A DNA stretch of 40,504 nucleotides from assembly GCA_013115145.1 (NCBI GenBank), contig JAAPAO010000312.1:1-40504 (forward strand). Reading direction: 5' to 3'. This document shows, one piece after another, positions 1 to 12,888 of this stretch (its first letter is position 1; each line of letters starts with the position of its first letter). Below the pieces are notes generated by a model. The model saw only the letters and a list, made by a program, of their open reading frames with translations, had not been told where the DNA came from and made no database searches. Source of the DNA: Perkinsus chesapeaki. Taxonomy: Eukaryota > Perkinsozoa > Perkinsida > Perkinsidae. A program made the position numbers and the translations under genes.

Positions 1-2605
1 CACTTAAACTATGTCCATTTGCATGTAAGTATTCTTCCCCACCAAGACCCCCAGTTATAGACTTCTGAGAGCGGCTTAAGGTTTGGGTATCACCAAGGGG
101 CCCACTGTAGTTTGTAGACGGGCACAGCATGACACAATGCGTGTTTCCCTTCATGTGAGAATAAAATCTGTACGCACGCGGAACGTGACATACGTATAAA
201 GCGCGCGCCGCTGTCACCGCCGAAATGTGGGATACTCTTTGACAAAGCGAATCTCTGATACAATGCAACAATTAAAATATATCATATTATAAGGAAGTGA
301 TCAATTGAAGTGATCAATTGAAGTGGTAAGGATCGATCCATTAACTTCACTGCGGTAATTATGCTGCATTGCGCGTGGCGAGTCATCAAATTTTGTGGCG
401 AGCGAAATTTGCAAAATGCTGACACGGAACATTTATACTGTAGGTTGTGCGAGATTGTGTTTATTCAGCGCAATTGGCTTATTTATCCCTATTACATTGG
501 CGTATCTTTAACATCATTCCTCGAGCATTTCTCTGTGTTGCTTGTACTAATTGTGTACTACTTAGTGCGGAATATGCCTTAGTGTAGGCAATACAGTATA
601 GGTCCGAATAACGTGGACAAACCTCGTCTGACGAAGCTTAATGGGCCCTTAAAAGCTGCTGGGATTCTCTTGTTGATATTGGCACTTAAACCATTGACAA
701 TCGAACAAGTTAGGCGGGGCTTTTTGAAGACAGGATATACCATTCGAAAACGGGCACGGAAAGGTTTCTGGCGCGTTTGAGACGATGCTATTGTAGCATT
801 ACTACCCTTTTAGTTGTAGAAGGCCGTTCAAGTTCACTCTTTCGACCCTGTATGCTCCGAAAACCATCCTTTCGAGCTCGGAACCAAATTATCTCTCGAA
901 ACTGGAATTCGGACTATTGATCGTCCATCGAGTCCGAATATCCTGAGCCATAACTCCTAAGCACAATTCTGAGGTTCTCCAGTGCATTTTGAGGAAGTCA
1001 TATTAAATCAGTGTTGAAGGAATCAGGCTCCATTCTCACTCCGAATGATGATAGCAGATGGTTTTGCCAACCCCCTCATACTAATGCAAGGCACCGCCGC
1101 TGCAAACGATTAGTAATCACTATTACCTACAGAACTCATGAAACACAAGTCCAGATACTTAGAAAAGTGGAAAAGCAACAGTTGTACTACTCCATTATAT
1201 GCGTCACATGAAGACTAGAACTGCAGCTCCCAAACAATTAAAGAAATATACCGTAACAAGGGCCACATACAACACTTCACCTGGGGAAGAACCGTATATT
1301 GGCAGTGTGATACTTGGCCGCGAAGAGAGACCCATCCATGACAAATACCCATTCCTCAACGTACTATCCTTTAGAGTTTATCAACTTCACCTCCTCACGT
1401 TACGTGAGTCACGTAGCTCCTTGACGGCGTCGCTGTCGCCCAAGCCAGGCTTTACCTCGTTTGCTTCAACGAACCACAGACTCGAGTTGATTATTGGGCA
1501 AGTAAACGGGTGAAGTACAGTTGTTGAAAGACGAACAAGTTGTGATTCATCGATACGTGTGGTCAGAAGCCATCGTGGTGTTCGTATGAACTCATATCAA
1601 AGGCTGACAGCAATTTGAATCCTTCCCTGGAATAATGGTAACGCCGGAAGTAGCATTATCCACATCAGAGGCAACAATTATAGGACCATGCCACATGGCT
1701 CGTGAGTCCACTTTGTAGAGCAGCAAATACCAGGATAAGGACTAAACATCACTTGAGCCAGAATGGATACAAATGCTTATAGATAATTAACATCTTACAA
1801 CTTCTCAGGTATCAAGGAAGGAGGGTGAGTTGGGGAACTCAAGCTCACAACTGAACAAAGGTGAGCAACTTTTTACCTTGCTGGGTAAGATCTCAAATAA
1901 CTCGACTAAGTCAGTAAACTTGCTCCTCGACCAGTCTCAGCTTTTACCGACTCATTTAACTCACGGTATGTTACTGATTCGTAAAGATGATGAAAATGTA
2001 CTTCCTAACTCACTTCACGCCCTCGCTTCAAAGTCGGTCGACGGCACAGTTTTATGGCAACTGCAATGAACTCAACATTCTTCAACAATAAGTTGCAAAG
2101 TGAACACAGCAATTAAACATCAGCCGGCTCAGCAGCAGCAGCAGCAGTGCAATCGATAATCAGAATTTGTCTACTGATGATACTCCTCTGTTGTGATAGG
2201 TTGCTCTGAGGCGACAGGTGTGAATGGTGAGAAAGATACCGAAGGCTCCTCGCCCTCACCGCCATCGCCGAACTAAACAACATATCCGAATAGGTTCATA
2301 TGCTCCAACTACATGAGGACGTATCTTTCGAAAAACTTAGCATTCATGTCAAAGCGAGATATGGCCATGTAAAGTGGCAAGAAATTCGTTCTTCCTGAAC
2401 TGATATTTTATGCAACCTAGTCCACGAACTATCGGTTCGTAGTGTTCGGAGAAATATGAAATACATTCTTTTTGGGTTGAGCCTTTAGAGTTCCTCTATC
2501 ACTGCCTGCGGCTTACACTGCCCCCCCAACTGGTTCGTCTTAGAAATGTCGCGGTTAGTTCCTGATGACGCTCGTCTTGAACAGCTGATCCATTCACCTA
2601 ATGAG
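1..2605. other. Region without a supportable gene
   Basis: I find no reading frame here with recognisable protein character and no consistent exon chain. The longest frames (for example 1199-1513 and 1830-2069 on plus) have no motif, no convincing splice context and odd composition. Visible details are a short tandem repeat near 293-325 (a 13-base unit repeated about 2.5 times), a CAG run near 2130-2147, and a stretch at 740-960 with many TCGA/TTCGA words. It may be intergenic DNA or a decayed element. Confidence 0.5.
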
Positions 2606-3353
2606 TTATCGATGCCTAATGAATGGTACTACCACTCCTCCTCTTCTTCCTACTTTAAAATAATACACTAATGTGATAACACCTGTACCCGTCATATATA
2701 TACCAGAAATCACACAGAAGAATGCCCAAAAGCTAAACACATCAAAATAAGAATCCAGTAGTACAGCTTCAGCTTCGAGGAGCGTACGTTGAATTGACCC
2801 TTATAGAAGTAGACGACGACGATTGTCCAAGAAATCGACTGCCGCCGGCTGCATCCAAGTTCCCTTCCTCGGCACTTGTCGCCACATAAGTGTAATTGCC
2901 GCTGCATATCATGCCAAAAATCTGCAAGAGCGCCGTAAATGTTGAAACGGACCATGACCTACTATAAATACGAGAGCTCGGCCCAGCAAGGATGTCATAA
3001 AGGGAGCCACTGCTCTGAGCCTCTTCTGCGCTGGGGAGTCTTGAGGACTGATAAATAACATTATAGGGCGAATGAGAGGGATCGATTAATACCACAGTTG
3101 AGCGATGAGTCCCGAGGCTCCCAAACTAGCACATACACACGTCTCGGCCATGTTGTGTATCAGCATCCAAATACAGTACTGAGGGCACAGCAGATACCTG
3201 AAAATAATAAGATTATAAAAAAGGGAGTTTTTATTACGACAGTGAGTGAGCACATAACATAATGCAAGCTCCACAGCCTGTGAAAGGAAGGATGCTTTCC
3301 ACCACTTGGACAACCCTAAGTACTGAGAACGAAGGCAATATAAGCCAGTTCAT
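2606..3353 (-). CDS. Small multi-pass membrane protein, COPI-associated-like (tentative)
   Basis: Five exons join in phase on the minus strand: 3353-3238, 3197-3096, 3047-2972, 2921-2788 and 2732-2606, giving 184 residues. All introns are GT-AG and about 40-55 bases long. The product has roughly four hydrophobic segments (near residues 25-45, 52-72, 86-108 and 143-168), with a short polar loop PQDSPAQKRLRA before the third and a Ser-rich loop after it. The segment FMTSLLGRALIFGMICSG resembles the GRG/GRA helix of COPI-associated-type membrane proteins, which act in the early secretory pathway; I hold that identity loosely. The last exon ends in a basic tail (KVGRRGG...). The start follows short acceptor-like sequences ending in CAG. 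Without splicing, the second exon would stop at 3086, so the gene is easy to miss as single ORFs. Confidence 0.6.
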
Positions 3354-4136
3354 TGCTTGGGTACTCAGCTGAACGCTGAACCTTGCAGAAGCAAAGATTA
3401 TAATATACTGAAATTAGACTACGTATTTCAACCGAATATGGATCTTGCAAGGTTGAAACTAAGATACCCCCGACAATAACAACCCAACACCTCTACACTC
3501 TCTTGGATAGTCTCACTTCCAATGAAAAATTAGGTAAATCATATGATGCAGAAAGTTGATAGAAACATACTACTACCACAAGACTATATAAACACCAGTA
3601 AACCGACGACGACGACAGTCTCAAGGGGAGTACAATCAGTGGCGATCATCTCAACAGAGAGTACCACCGCGGTAGACTGACAAACCGTAGTCGTAATGTA
3701 CAGAAGCTACATGATACTACCACAAGGTCTCTCGAGACCCGTGGAAAGCCATTTGGGAAATGCCTCTTGAAAGGGACAATAAAGTAGTAGTTGTGGTAAA
3801 AGTAAAAGGATATTTTAATAGAAAATTAGTAACCCGAATTGGGAAAAGGTGAATCTTATGAGAACAACAACAATAACAATAGCAACAGTGCCTTATAGGA
3901 CAGGAACAGCTAAGCAATTGAAGTCTCAGAAAATATACAACGATTTTGCTGATGACCAGAATGATGTTACCAAAGACAACAACACTACGATGAATGTTGT
4001 CGTGAGTGGTATCACAGAAAGGCGACAGTAGCACAGCTATATCAATGTGGAAGCCAACGGCCACTATACACCGACGAGACGACACTTACGCATCCGTAAC
4101 CTCGGATACATTGCCGAAAAAGTAAGTTTAAAAGCA
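3354..4136. other. Intergenic region, no supported gene
   Basis: This lies between the membrane-protein gene and the end of the RRM-like gene. Both strands carry open frames at 3717-4085, but they consist largely of AAC/GTT-type simple sequence near 3790-3890. Only an isolated hydrophobic stretch appears in the minus frame. I see no exon chain, domain or RNA gene. Confidence 0.4.
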
Positions 4137-5299
4137 TTAGCCTTTATAAACTATTACAACGACATGGTATTTAACCGCTATCGTATTGGCCTCCTCTTCA
4201 CTCGCCTGTATCTTTATATGGCCTGGAGATAATAAAAATTGTGAGTAGCAAGTAGTGGGACTAGTCACAAGAGGTTTTACACCATTCATTAGAAAATAAA
4301 CATACCATCATCATCAGCAGTGGCGTGATGACGATAACAACTTAGGTCGGGGTAGTCGAAACTGGTAGTAGTACCATAGCCGGGCACAGCGAACATATCA
4401 ACCCCGCCATCCCAGACACCAAAAGGATCACCAAGTGCAGCAGGAAGTGCATCATCCACCATCATCACGTCCTTTTTAGAATGATTCTTCTCGTCGTGCT
4501 TTGGTGTAGTAAGAACCGTTGTAGGCTCAGCACCGAGACCAGGTGGCGGTAGTAACAACTTATGCTTATGCTCAAACTTCTGAACATCACAAGTGTGACC
4601 GCAAATAACATGTTTTGGTTGAGCGAGAATCCTCTCAACAACATTAGGATCTTCCATAACGACGAAACCAACACTTGGTGGGCGAACTCTAACAGCAGAG
4701 TTATTATTCACTTCAACACCATCACCATCGGGAAGAGGCGATGATGCTTTAGCCTGACGATGTAGAATAAGCAAGTTGGATACTTCTCCCCACATAGAGA
4801 AATACTCTCTCAGTTTCATTGCAGAGTCAAAGCCGAGCTTTTGAATCCTTCTAACAGTGAATACACGGTTTTCTTGTACACCACTTAAAGCATGAAGCAC
4901 ATGCCACAATGGGACACCGTGGGTGGGGAAAGGCTTATCAATATCAGCAATAGCGGATAGAGCATCGAGCGCAGCCTTCTGGTCCTCAGGGCGCATACCA
5001 TTAGCATCAATCTCGCCGCTAAGGTCAAAACTCTTTGCAGAAGGACTGCTGGCAGCAGATGGAGAACGAAGTTGCTCCTCGACAAGCGATGAGGAACGCT
5101 CTAGACTATCCGATAGAGAACGAACTTGTTCGGTGAGCCTATGAGAACGTTGCTTTTCGAACTTCAAATCATCTTCTAAGCGATGAATCGTGGACCAAAG
5201 CTTAACTAAGAGATCGTCACTTTGCATGACCGCTGAAGCTGACCGGTGGCTACTGAAGCTGGACTGCTGATGAAGGTCGTAATCATTAACCGCCGCCAT
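4137..5299 (-). CDS. RRM-like RNA-binding protein of dinoflagellate/perkinsid type
   Basis: The main exon (5299-4306) encodes an N-terminal coiled-coil-prone region (DDLLVKLWSTIHRLEDDLKF onward), a Ser-rich linker, then a single RNA-recognition-motif-like domain. In the domain VFTVRRIQKLGFDSAMKLRE is followed by a YFSMWGEVSNLLILH strand-helix, a PSVGFVVMEDPNVVERIL segment and a final strand around CDVQKFEHK. In alveolates this arrangement occurs in a large family of putative RNA-binding proteins. I chose Met at 5299 because a polypyrimidine stretch ending TTTTATCAG lies just upstream, as expected of an intron or trans-splice acceptor; an in-frame Met at 5362 would run through it. A GTATGT donor at 4305 and a TCTCCAG acceptor join in phase to a short last exon (4222-4137), giving about 359 residues. 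If that intron is not used, the protein stops at 4289. The RNA target is unknown. Confidence 0.8.
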
Positions 5300-5918
5300 G
5301 TTGTTGGCCTGATAAAACAAACGATAGGACAAACTAATACAATGGTCGTTAGGGAACGCCAAGCTAGCAAGGCTAATAAGGAAGCGAACGGTCGCACAAA
5401 ATGTTACAAAATGATGCTCCTGGGGTTCGAACCTGGAACAGAAAATGTTCGGAAGCTGATAAGTACCACAACATTGGAGAGGATTCTCACGTTAGAGCAG
5501 TTTACCATAACTACTGCTGCTGGTAATATGTTTACTATATATCTATTCTTGGACCAAGAACTATCACATCTTTGACCCACAACTCCATAACCGCCGCAAT
5601 AACACAATAACAATGCTGCTGCTACCGAGGGAAACTCAATACTGTTTATAGCTCTTTGACCCGAATCATTATTAATCACGTAGCAAGAGGGAACGGAACA
5701 GGCGTACGAAGGACTGTTCCTCCTCATAAGGGGAGTTAGTAGCTGCCACCAATGAGCCCCGGACTGGCGGATTATCCAGAGGCGTAGACGAATGGGTAGG
5801 GGGGGGATGGTAGGTCAGCTGCTGAATATGACAAGATGATTATGATAACTTATCATAAAAAACTCGCAATACACTCAACAACGAGGGATATGATAACTGA
5901 GTACGTAGTAATGTGAAT
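5300..5918. promoter_or_regulatory. Upstream region of the RRM-like gene
   Basis: About 620 bases separate the RRM-like start from the next gene's stop. It probably carries the 5' leader and acceptor of the RRM-like gene and the 3' end of the upstream gene. A tRNA T-arm-like word (GGGGTTCGAACCTGG on plus) lies at about 5423-5437. The frames open here (for example 5404-5727 minus) have no protein-like features. Confidence 0.35.
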
Positions 5919-8900
5919 TTAATAGAGTGGTGGTCTTCTAGCATCATTATAGAACACGCCGTTTTCATCGACCATGCTCTCGAAGTTACGAGCTGTTGAG
6001 GCAATGATCCTATCAAACTCTTCGTCACGCTCAGCCGTGATTCGCTCCATTTTCCTGTAATATTCAGTCGTTAAACTATCAACCTAAAAGAACTGATGCA
6101 TCCGCTATTGCATTGGCCCTTGGAGCCAATGACGTTAAATAGAACTCACCTTTCTGAAAAGCGCATGACACTCCTCTTCGTTTAGCAACACTCTCCGACC
6201 ATTTTTAATCATCGGTGGCCTCGCAGCACTCGACTCAGACGCAGCGGCCACCCTCGGCCTTGCTTCGACTCGTTGCGCTGGTCGACCAGGTGGTGTCACC
6301 CGCTTGGCTGGAGCATGCGCCGCGGCGGGCATCACCGGTGGCTGCTCAGCCCTCAACGATGATGCTGCTCTTTGATCGGCGTCGCCTCGAGGAGCTTGAA
6401 GTCTTCGTTGATCTGTCGGCTTCGGTGGCAGTACTTTGTTTTTCCTTCTCAAAACGCCATTTACTCCTGCCTTCGGGACATGTGGCCTAGTGATATCCCA
6501 GTGATCCTTCATATGGCAATCCTGTTCAGAGCTTTTCCATCCAAGACTCTCCAGCCTCGCCAATCCTTGTCTATATACAGCACCAGAGCTTCCAACCAAC
6601 ACGGTCCTCTTTATCCTCTCCAATTCGATTCTCGCCGGAGCAACTGACTGCGACCGTGACTGGGGTGGTGACGCGGAAGCAGTTTCCACAGGACGACCTG
6701 CTGGGGGAGCACCCGGCGGGGACCTCCTAGTCGGTGCCTCTCTAGCTGGGGGAGAATTTTCCCTCTCACTGAACCGTGGTGCTGCTGCCTGAGCGACTGA
6801 TGGACTTCGCTCTGGCAATGACGACGGTTGTATAGCTAGCGATGATGAAGCCCTCCTCCCTCCTCCCGACAACAGCGCTTGTGACTCCTTAATGTCGGCC
6901 TCCGAAATGCAGGACTCAAAGTCAGAATCGGCTGATGCCGACTCAGTTCTCATCTTTCCCCCAGTGGAAGAAGCCCCTACTGCCGACACCACAGAGGTGC
7001 CGGACTTGGGCAATTCACTCGAGGGCTGCTCAGGGTCGTCGTTGCTCCCCATGCATGTCTCCACATCCTCCACATCGTGCATCATCATTCCGAGAGACTC
7101 TACTACGATAGCTGCAACCGGAGGTGGTAGATCCATCTCATCGGTCATCGGATACACAGGCGAGTCTGCCGCTATTTCCTCCTCGTCCATCGAGTCATTT
7201 CTTTCAGCCGTGGGTCTCTTCTTGGTCTCAGCAGCCTCGGGCGTAGCAGGATCATCTGTGCTTGGGGTGTCCGAAGCACACAAAGCCTTGGGCTCCACCG
7301 TCGACTTAGTAGCTTCAGTTGTCCCGACTGATAATGCAGCTTCTGCATCATCATCAGTCGGGACATTACGCGCGGCTGATGACAGATCCTCTTTGTAAGG
7401 AGCAGCTGCATCAGCCGGTAAAGTAGTAGAAGTAGTAGAAGTAGTAGTAGCAGTAGAAGTAGACGTAGTTGTAGTGTTAGTTGCTTTTGCTGTTGTTGTT
7501 GTTGCTGTTGCTGTTGCTGCTGTAGTAGTAGTTGTTGTTAATGTTGCCGGTTCGTCGTCTCGCCAGGGATTCTCAGGCGCAGGCTCCACTTCATCCAATG
7601 TGGCTGCCGAGAAATCGAATAAGGACTTGGCACCAATGAAGGTCTCCTCTGGGGGGAGCCCTTGTGACAATGGTCGACACTTCTTCAAGTCCGGCTCCAT
7701 ACGGCGTGCAATGTTGGTAGGTGATGGATCTACCAGCCAAACCTCTTTCTCTCGACCAGTAACACTAGGACGATGAGGGGTGTTCGATGATGATGCCAAT
7801 GTTATCATCTCACGCACAGCTTCCCGCAATTGATTCTGAACTGCCCTGACCTAAATGCAGCAGCAGCAGCGGCAACAAGATGAACCCCCGATGCAGAATA
7901 ATGTTTAACTTACCTCTCTTATCAGCTCCACATTCTCAGCAGCCAGATCCTCCTCATCAGTCACAGACTTTACAACAACTGATGCATCCGCACGACGCTT
8001 AGTGGAATCACGTCCACGAAGCAGCACCGACTGAAGAGTACGAATGACAGCAGCAGCAGCAATGCTTGCGCCCCTCCAAGATACTTACTGCTGCCATTAA
8101 GTCTCGAACCTTAGCTACTCGTGCCAGCATCTCCCCAGTGATAGGGCCCATCGGATGAACTAAACGCCAAGCATCTCCTACCAAGCGAAGGTGTGTAACC
8201 TTCCATGCGCCATCAACCTAAATACTTAACTAATTCCAAACATGTATTTATGTATTCTCACCTTGGCCGCCAACCCATGCCGGAATGGTAAGAACGCCAT
8301 TAGCATGACCATCGCCACTCGATTCCGGCAGCGGCATGGCAAGACGGTAACACCATCAGCTCTGGCATCGTTAATCCTTCTATTGTCACCATGACTTGAG
8401 GATGCTTGAATCTTTCCAACTATTCCCCAGTATAGCTCTGGCCCCTCTACTATGTCTACCCTAGGCCGTCTATCAATAGGGCCTACACCCGATCCTGGTG
8501 AGGAGGGCACACTAGGCTTGCTGCCCAACCATCCAGGAGGATTCCTAGGCGACACTTGTACATGGAATTGTGAGTTAATTCGTGATGCTGATATCATATC
8601 AGGCGTGTCAGAGTAATATTTACGCCATCTTATAACGTTTGGTATTAACGGACGTTTCAATTTAATCCAGTCAGACCAAGTCGCTCGATCAGGTTTCACC
8701 GTACACTGATAGCGTCCATCATAGAAGGCTTGTAGTAGTCGAACAGACACCGGTGCGATGAACTGGAACTCGGAATCCTCGACCATGATATTCTTATCAA
8801 CCGATCGATTATCCTCTCCAGGCAGGAACTCGAATGAGTGATCGGTCCTATTAAAATCAGCATTCCCACCAGCAGGGGCCTTTCCTGTTAGTTTTAGGAC

Positions 8901-9083
8901 AAGTTGATGCATCGGCGTGTTCTGTAATAAAAACAACATCAATCAAATAAATCCAATGAGGAGGAGGAGGATTGCTTCTCTTATTACCACTCTAGAAGTA
9001 GAATAAGCTTCTTCTTGCCTCATTGCCAGCTGCTGTGGCAAACGATCAAACTTCACCAAATCTCCGCATTCCTCCACTTTCAT
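5919..9083 (-). CDS. Large low-complexity protein, function unknown
   Basis: Six exons join in perfect phase: 9083-8988, 8921-8262, 8217-8089, 8030-7914, 7850-6150 and 6083-5919, giving 955 residues. Donors are GTAATA, GTGAGA, GTAAGT or GTGAGT. The first third looks globular and aromatic-rich (for example WSDWIKLKRPLIPNVIRWRK). Residues around 270-350 (exons 3-4) may be helical or coiled-coil. The long fifth exon is mostly disordered: a Thr-rich run encoded by trinucleotide repeats (7425-7545), acidic Ser/Pro-rich stretches, then a basic segment near VNGVLRRKNKVLPPKPTDQR. The C-terminus is charged and helical, ending RRPPLY. I do not recognise any catalytic domain. A scaffold or cytoskeletal role is possible but unsupported. 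The start Met follows an acceptor-like GTATGTCAG. A different-frame ORF overlaps this start (see findings). Confidence 0.75.
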
Positions 9084-9263
9084 ATCCTGACATACGACAT
9101 GCTACATGCACTATAGCTGCAGCAGAAGCAGCGGCGCCCGGAGAACTCCGAATCTCAATACTCAAATTCTCTTCACCAAATCGCCGTAGAACACTCTTCA
9201 AAACCGAGCGAATTTTGCCGAATGCCTTCTGGGCTTTCTTTCCTTGCTGACATAGGCGAACAC
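9046..9263 (-). other. Protein-like ORF overlapping the start of the 955-residue gene
   Basis: One minus frame stays open for about 72 codons and reads like real protein: a Lys/Arg-rich helix (KKAQKAFGKIRSVLKSVLRR), an IEIRSSPGAAASAAAIVHVA strand-helix, then a Gly/Arg tail. It ends at a TGA (9046-9048) and overlaps the first exon of the downstream gene by 38 bases in another frame. It has no good in-frame Met; a CAG just before it could be an acceptor. It could be an alternative first exon of the downstream gene (a GT after FGE would join in phase to the next exon), a separate small gene, or chance. The alternating helix-strand pattern is faintly Alba-like, which I do not claim. Confidence 0.3.
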
Positions 9264-9264
9264 G

Positions 9265-9338
9265 CGAATAAATGACAGATCTGAGACGTAGACGAACTAC
9301 CCCGAATAAATGACAGATCTAAGTAGACGAACTACCCC
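9265..9338. repeat. Imperfect tandem duplication, 36-39-base unit
   Basis: Two adjacent copies begin with CGAATAAATGACAGATCT and end with GTAGACGAACTACCCC. The second copy lacks three bases in the middle (GAGACGTAG versus AAGTAG). They lie between the helicase stop and the start of the 955-residue gene, so they could belong to the latter's leader or promoter. The rest of 9339-9476 shows nothing I can name. Confidence 0.8.
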
Positions 9339-9476
9339 GAATTCCTATTGATAACCTGCGATAGTATACCTCCCTAACCTTTATATCACTGCTGTACGAA
9401 ATACACCACAAAGATCGGAAGTGCCTTCCATAACTCATTCAACACGTTATGAGAACAACTTGTGACAAGTATAATT

Positions 9477-12400
9477 TCAACAATTGCTTGTTGTTGCCCC
9501 ATTATATGAGACAGCGGTGGCAATACTACACATGATGGTGGGACCTACTAATTTCTGGGAATATTCTCCAGTTATAACCCGACTATTGCATCCCATACAC
9601 AGCAATGATTTAGCCTCATCAACCTCTCTTGCCAACATCTCTGAGGATAGTCCAATGTCAAACCCCAGTAAGAGGAAGAGGGTCTTACGTTGAAAAGTAC
9701 CCATATCCAACACGTTCAAATTTCCGCGAAGATGCCCATCCAGTTTTTCCAGCGTTGCCAGAGTCGCTTTGTCGCCTATATCATCACACAACCAGCTGCA
9801 GAAATCCTACAACGACAGAATTAATACAGAATACAACCGAGAAGCCAGGAGGCTACGTGGCATATTTTGCTGGCTGAGTTCACAAGACCATTGAATGCCT
9901 GCAAATTGACGGCAGCTGGATACCAATCCTGTTGGCGTAGTTTATGATTAAACAGTCTCTCTGCCGTCGATCCTCCGCAACCAGCCTCCTGGCCAGCATC
10001 TATTCCGATCTGAAGTAGAGATGACTTGAAATGCAGTGGAGTGTAATTACCTACTTCAATGTAGCGCACAAGCAACCTTCGTAGCATAATCGGCTCACTA
10101 AAGGCACCATCATCAAACATGATACGCCACCAAAAGGAGTTCTCCATATCCCCACGAAAGCGATCTTCATAACCAGGCTGATACCTAGAAATATTACTCT
10201 TACCGAGGCTCGAACTTGCGACTTGTCCTATCTTGAAGCAAAGCGGAAGACATCGCCATCTTGCACAGAAGCTGCAGCCAGCAATATCCCTTCACCAGGG
10301 ATGCCCATAAGCCAGGAGTAGTACACTATTCGTGTAACATGGGCGTCAATATGGAGCCTGATGATGATCAAGTCCACCGCCGCCGCCGCACGTAAAATTC
10401 CTCACCTAGTGGCCAGCGTTCCAAGCAAACTCAGTGGACTCAACTCGTCTGGTTTCTCGAGAAGAATTCCAGCGTGAAACAGATCAATCACGGCGGCCTA
10501 AACCCGACATCTCAAAACCCGCAGAGGTTCGATCCCTGCACCTACTCTAACATTCTCCTGTCTTGGTGGTGTTATTAATGCTTGCAACAGTTCAGATGGT
10601 TTGCATGATCCCGCAGCTGTTTTGTTTTTTTCTTGGACATCAAGGAGCTGTTGATGTTTCGAATCAAAAAGATACGCAGGTAAGGCTGCTTCCTTACAGA
10701 ACTCTGTCACATACCTAACAAATTCATCGACAAACAATACCGAGACATAATGTTGAATGATGATGATGATCATGCCCGAGAATCACTATACTTGAATTTT
10801 AGCAATAAGAATCCCTCCAAATTTTCTACCGTCGACCGTCGACCATGTTAATGTATACTGCCCATGTTGTCCTCAAATGGGGGAGGGGCTGGCTTAAAAG
10901 AATCGTTGACTCATCACTTACTTGGCTTGCAAGAATAGTGTTGTTAGATCTGTATAGAGTATCTCTGGTCGATCATACTCATCCATATATTGCTCATGAA
11001 ACTCCTTAGTAAACAGCCTCACTGCGGTACCGGCACACACTCTACCGGTTCTACCAGCTCTGAAAAGTCACGCGCCTCAAAACATATGACGATACTTCGA
11101 CCAGGCTCTCCTACCTCTGCCTTACACTTGCTTTTGAGCACCATGTGTGTGTGAGCTTGTACACCTGCCTCTCGTGATCGAAACTGATGGAAAAAGCGTA
11201 AAATGGCCGGCATCGCTGGGTTGCATAAGTCACATATTCTCCCTCCTCAATCCAGTATCAATGACCAAATCAACATTTAACACTGTAAGACTTGACTCTG
11301 CAATGTTCGTTGCTAATACCTAACTCAAAAGACAACTCTAGTTTGTTGAGGTACTCTAATCATACCACCACCACTAATAATAATGATGACCAAGTTGAGT
11401 CTAATACGTATGATATGTATAGAGTAGTCTCTTATACAAACTATTCTAACGAGCATATTGCTTAACAATATTGCTTATTAATAATACTGTCATAACCATG
11501 CATATCATAATCGATCAGCTATACATCATCACTTACAATTTTCCTCTCATCATGCATTGGTTGCGATGTTGCTCGATCCTGCTCGTCCTTGGTTAACTTC
11601 GAATGCAGTGGGAATACTCTGAAAATGAAACATTACCACCACCACCTTCCACAGAGGTACAAAGGTCATAAACACAACGACAAATACAGTATCCCAAGTA
11701 CATGGGATAACGAACAGCAGCAGAAGTGGCGATAACATATACTGATATAGAGATACGTATGAATGAGTAATACAACAATGGTAAACATTTTACGGTACTA
11801 CTACAAGCTAAGTAAGTCACCTCTTGAGTAGTACGATGTTACCCAATTGAATTCAACCATATCGTTGACTCAACAATACTTATGACACACACAATAACTA
11901 CTACTGCTGCTTACCTTATATAAACAGTTCCGAATGGAAGCCTTAAAGATTCAAGCGTCTCATCGTAATTAACAAAAGTATTCTGCGACTCGGGAGTAGC
12001 GCCCTGAATAGACGATAAACAACATAAGCTTGGATAGTTTCCTGGCGCGCGACAAAAACTAACTTTGCAAGCCTTCTCCAAATCTTCCATTATAGAATCG
12101 ATCTCTCCTTTTCCTGGTACAAAGACCAATGTAGTGCTGCCTCGCTTTGCCTTTGTCAGCAACATATGGACTAAAAGATCTTGGGTCGGCTTGTACCTAA
12201 TGTGTCGGAATGAGACCCATGATGACAGAATTATCCAAGGATAATAATAGGCTCTTACAGTTCAGCCCTCTTATTAATGTCATCGTCCCAAGGCGCCTGC
12301 TCAGGATTGGCTCCACCTGCCGTAAATCCATAGTCATCTCGCCCACTTTGACTAAAAAAGAATCATGCACGCTTCAAGGTAAGATCCCCTCACATTTTAT

Positions 12401-12854
12401 CAGTCAACTTATCGAACTCTTCCATAGCCTTTTTAGCATCATCTCCCAATTCCTCATCCTGAATTAAATCACCCAAATAGACATCATCAACATGATGACG
12501 TTGTCCTTGGATTCTAATAGGCTTTGGAGAACTACCACTGTTCAAGTCCGTAAAGTATCTACCAATCAAAAGATAATAATACACTAGTAACAGTAACAGC
12601 AGTCCAACATAAAACTGGTGAAGGGAATGAAATGTAAGGAAACCAAGAAGGGACCCATTGAATGGTGGTGGTGAGATTAAACCAATGGCCTCCACCGCCA
12701 CCGCCGACCTGTGAGCCTATTTTCTCTATAGCATTTCCCTGGGGTTAGAGGTAATGCTTGTTACGAAGGTCACCCAACGACAACACAAATATTATGAATC
12801 ATCATCATCATGCTGATCAATACGTCAGCTCCCCCCCTCCCCTCATATACAGTT

Positions 12855-12888
<34 letters not shown>

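Noticed and set aside
1-2605. Transposon remnants
   Set aside because: No transposase or reverse-transcriptase motif, terminal repeat or target duplication could be seen.
7474-7776. Plus-strand hydrophobic Val/Ala-rich ORF
   Set aside because: It is the antisense of the Thr-rich trinucleotide run in the 955-residue protein.
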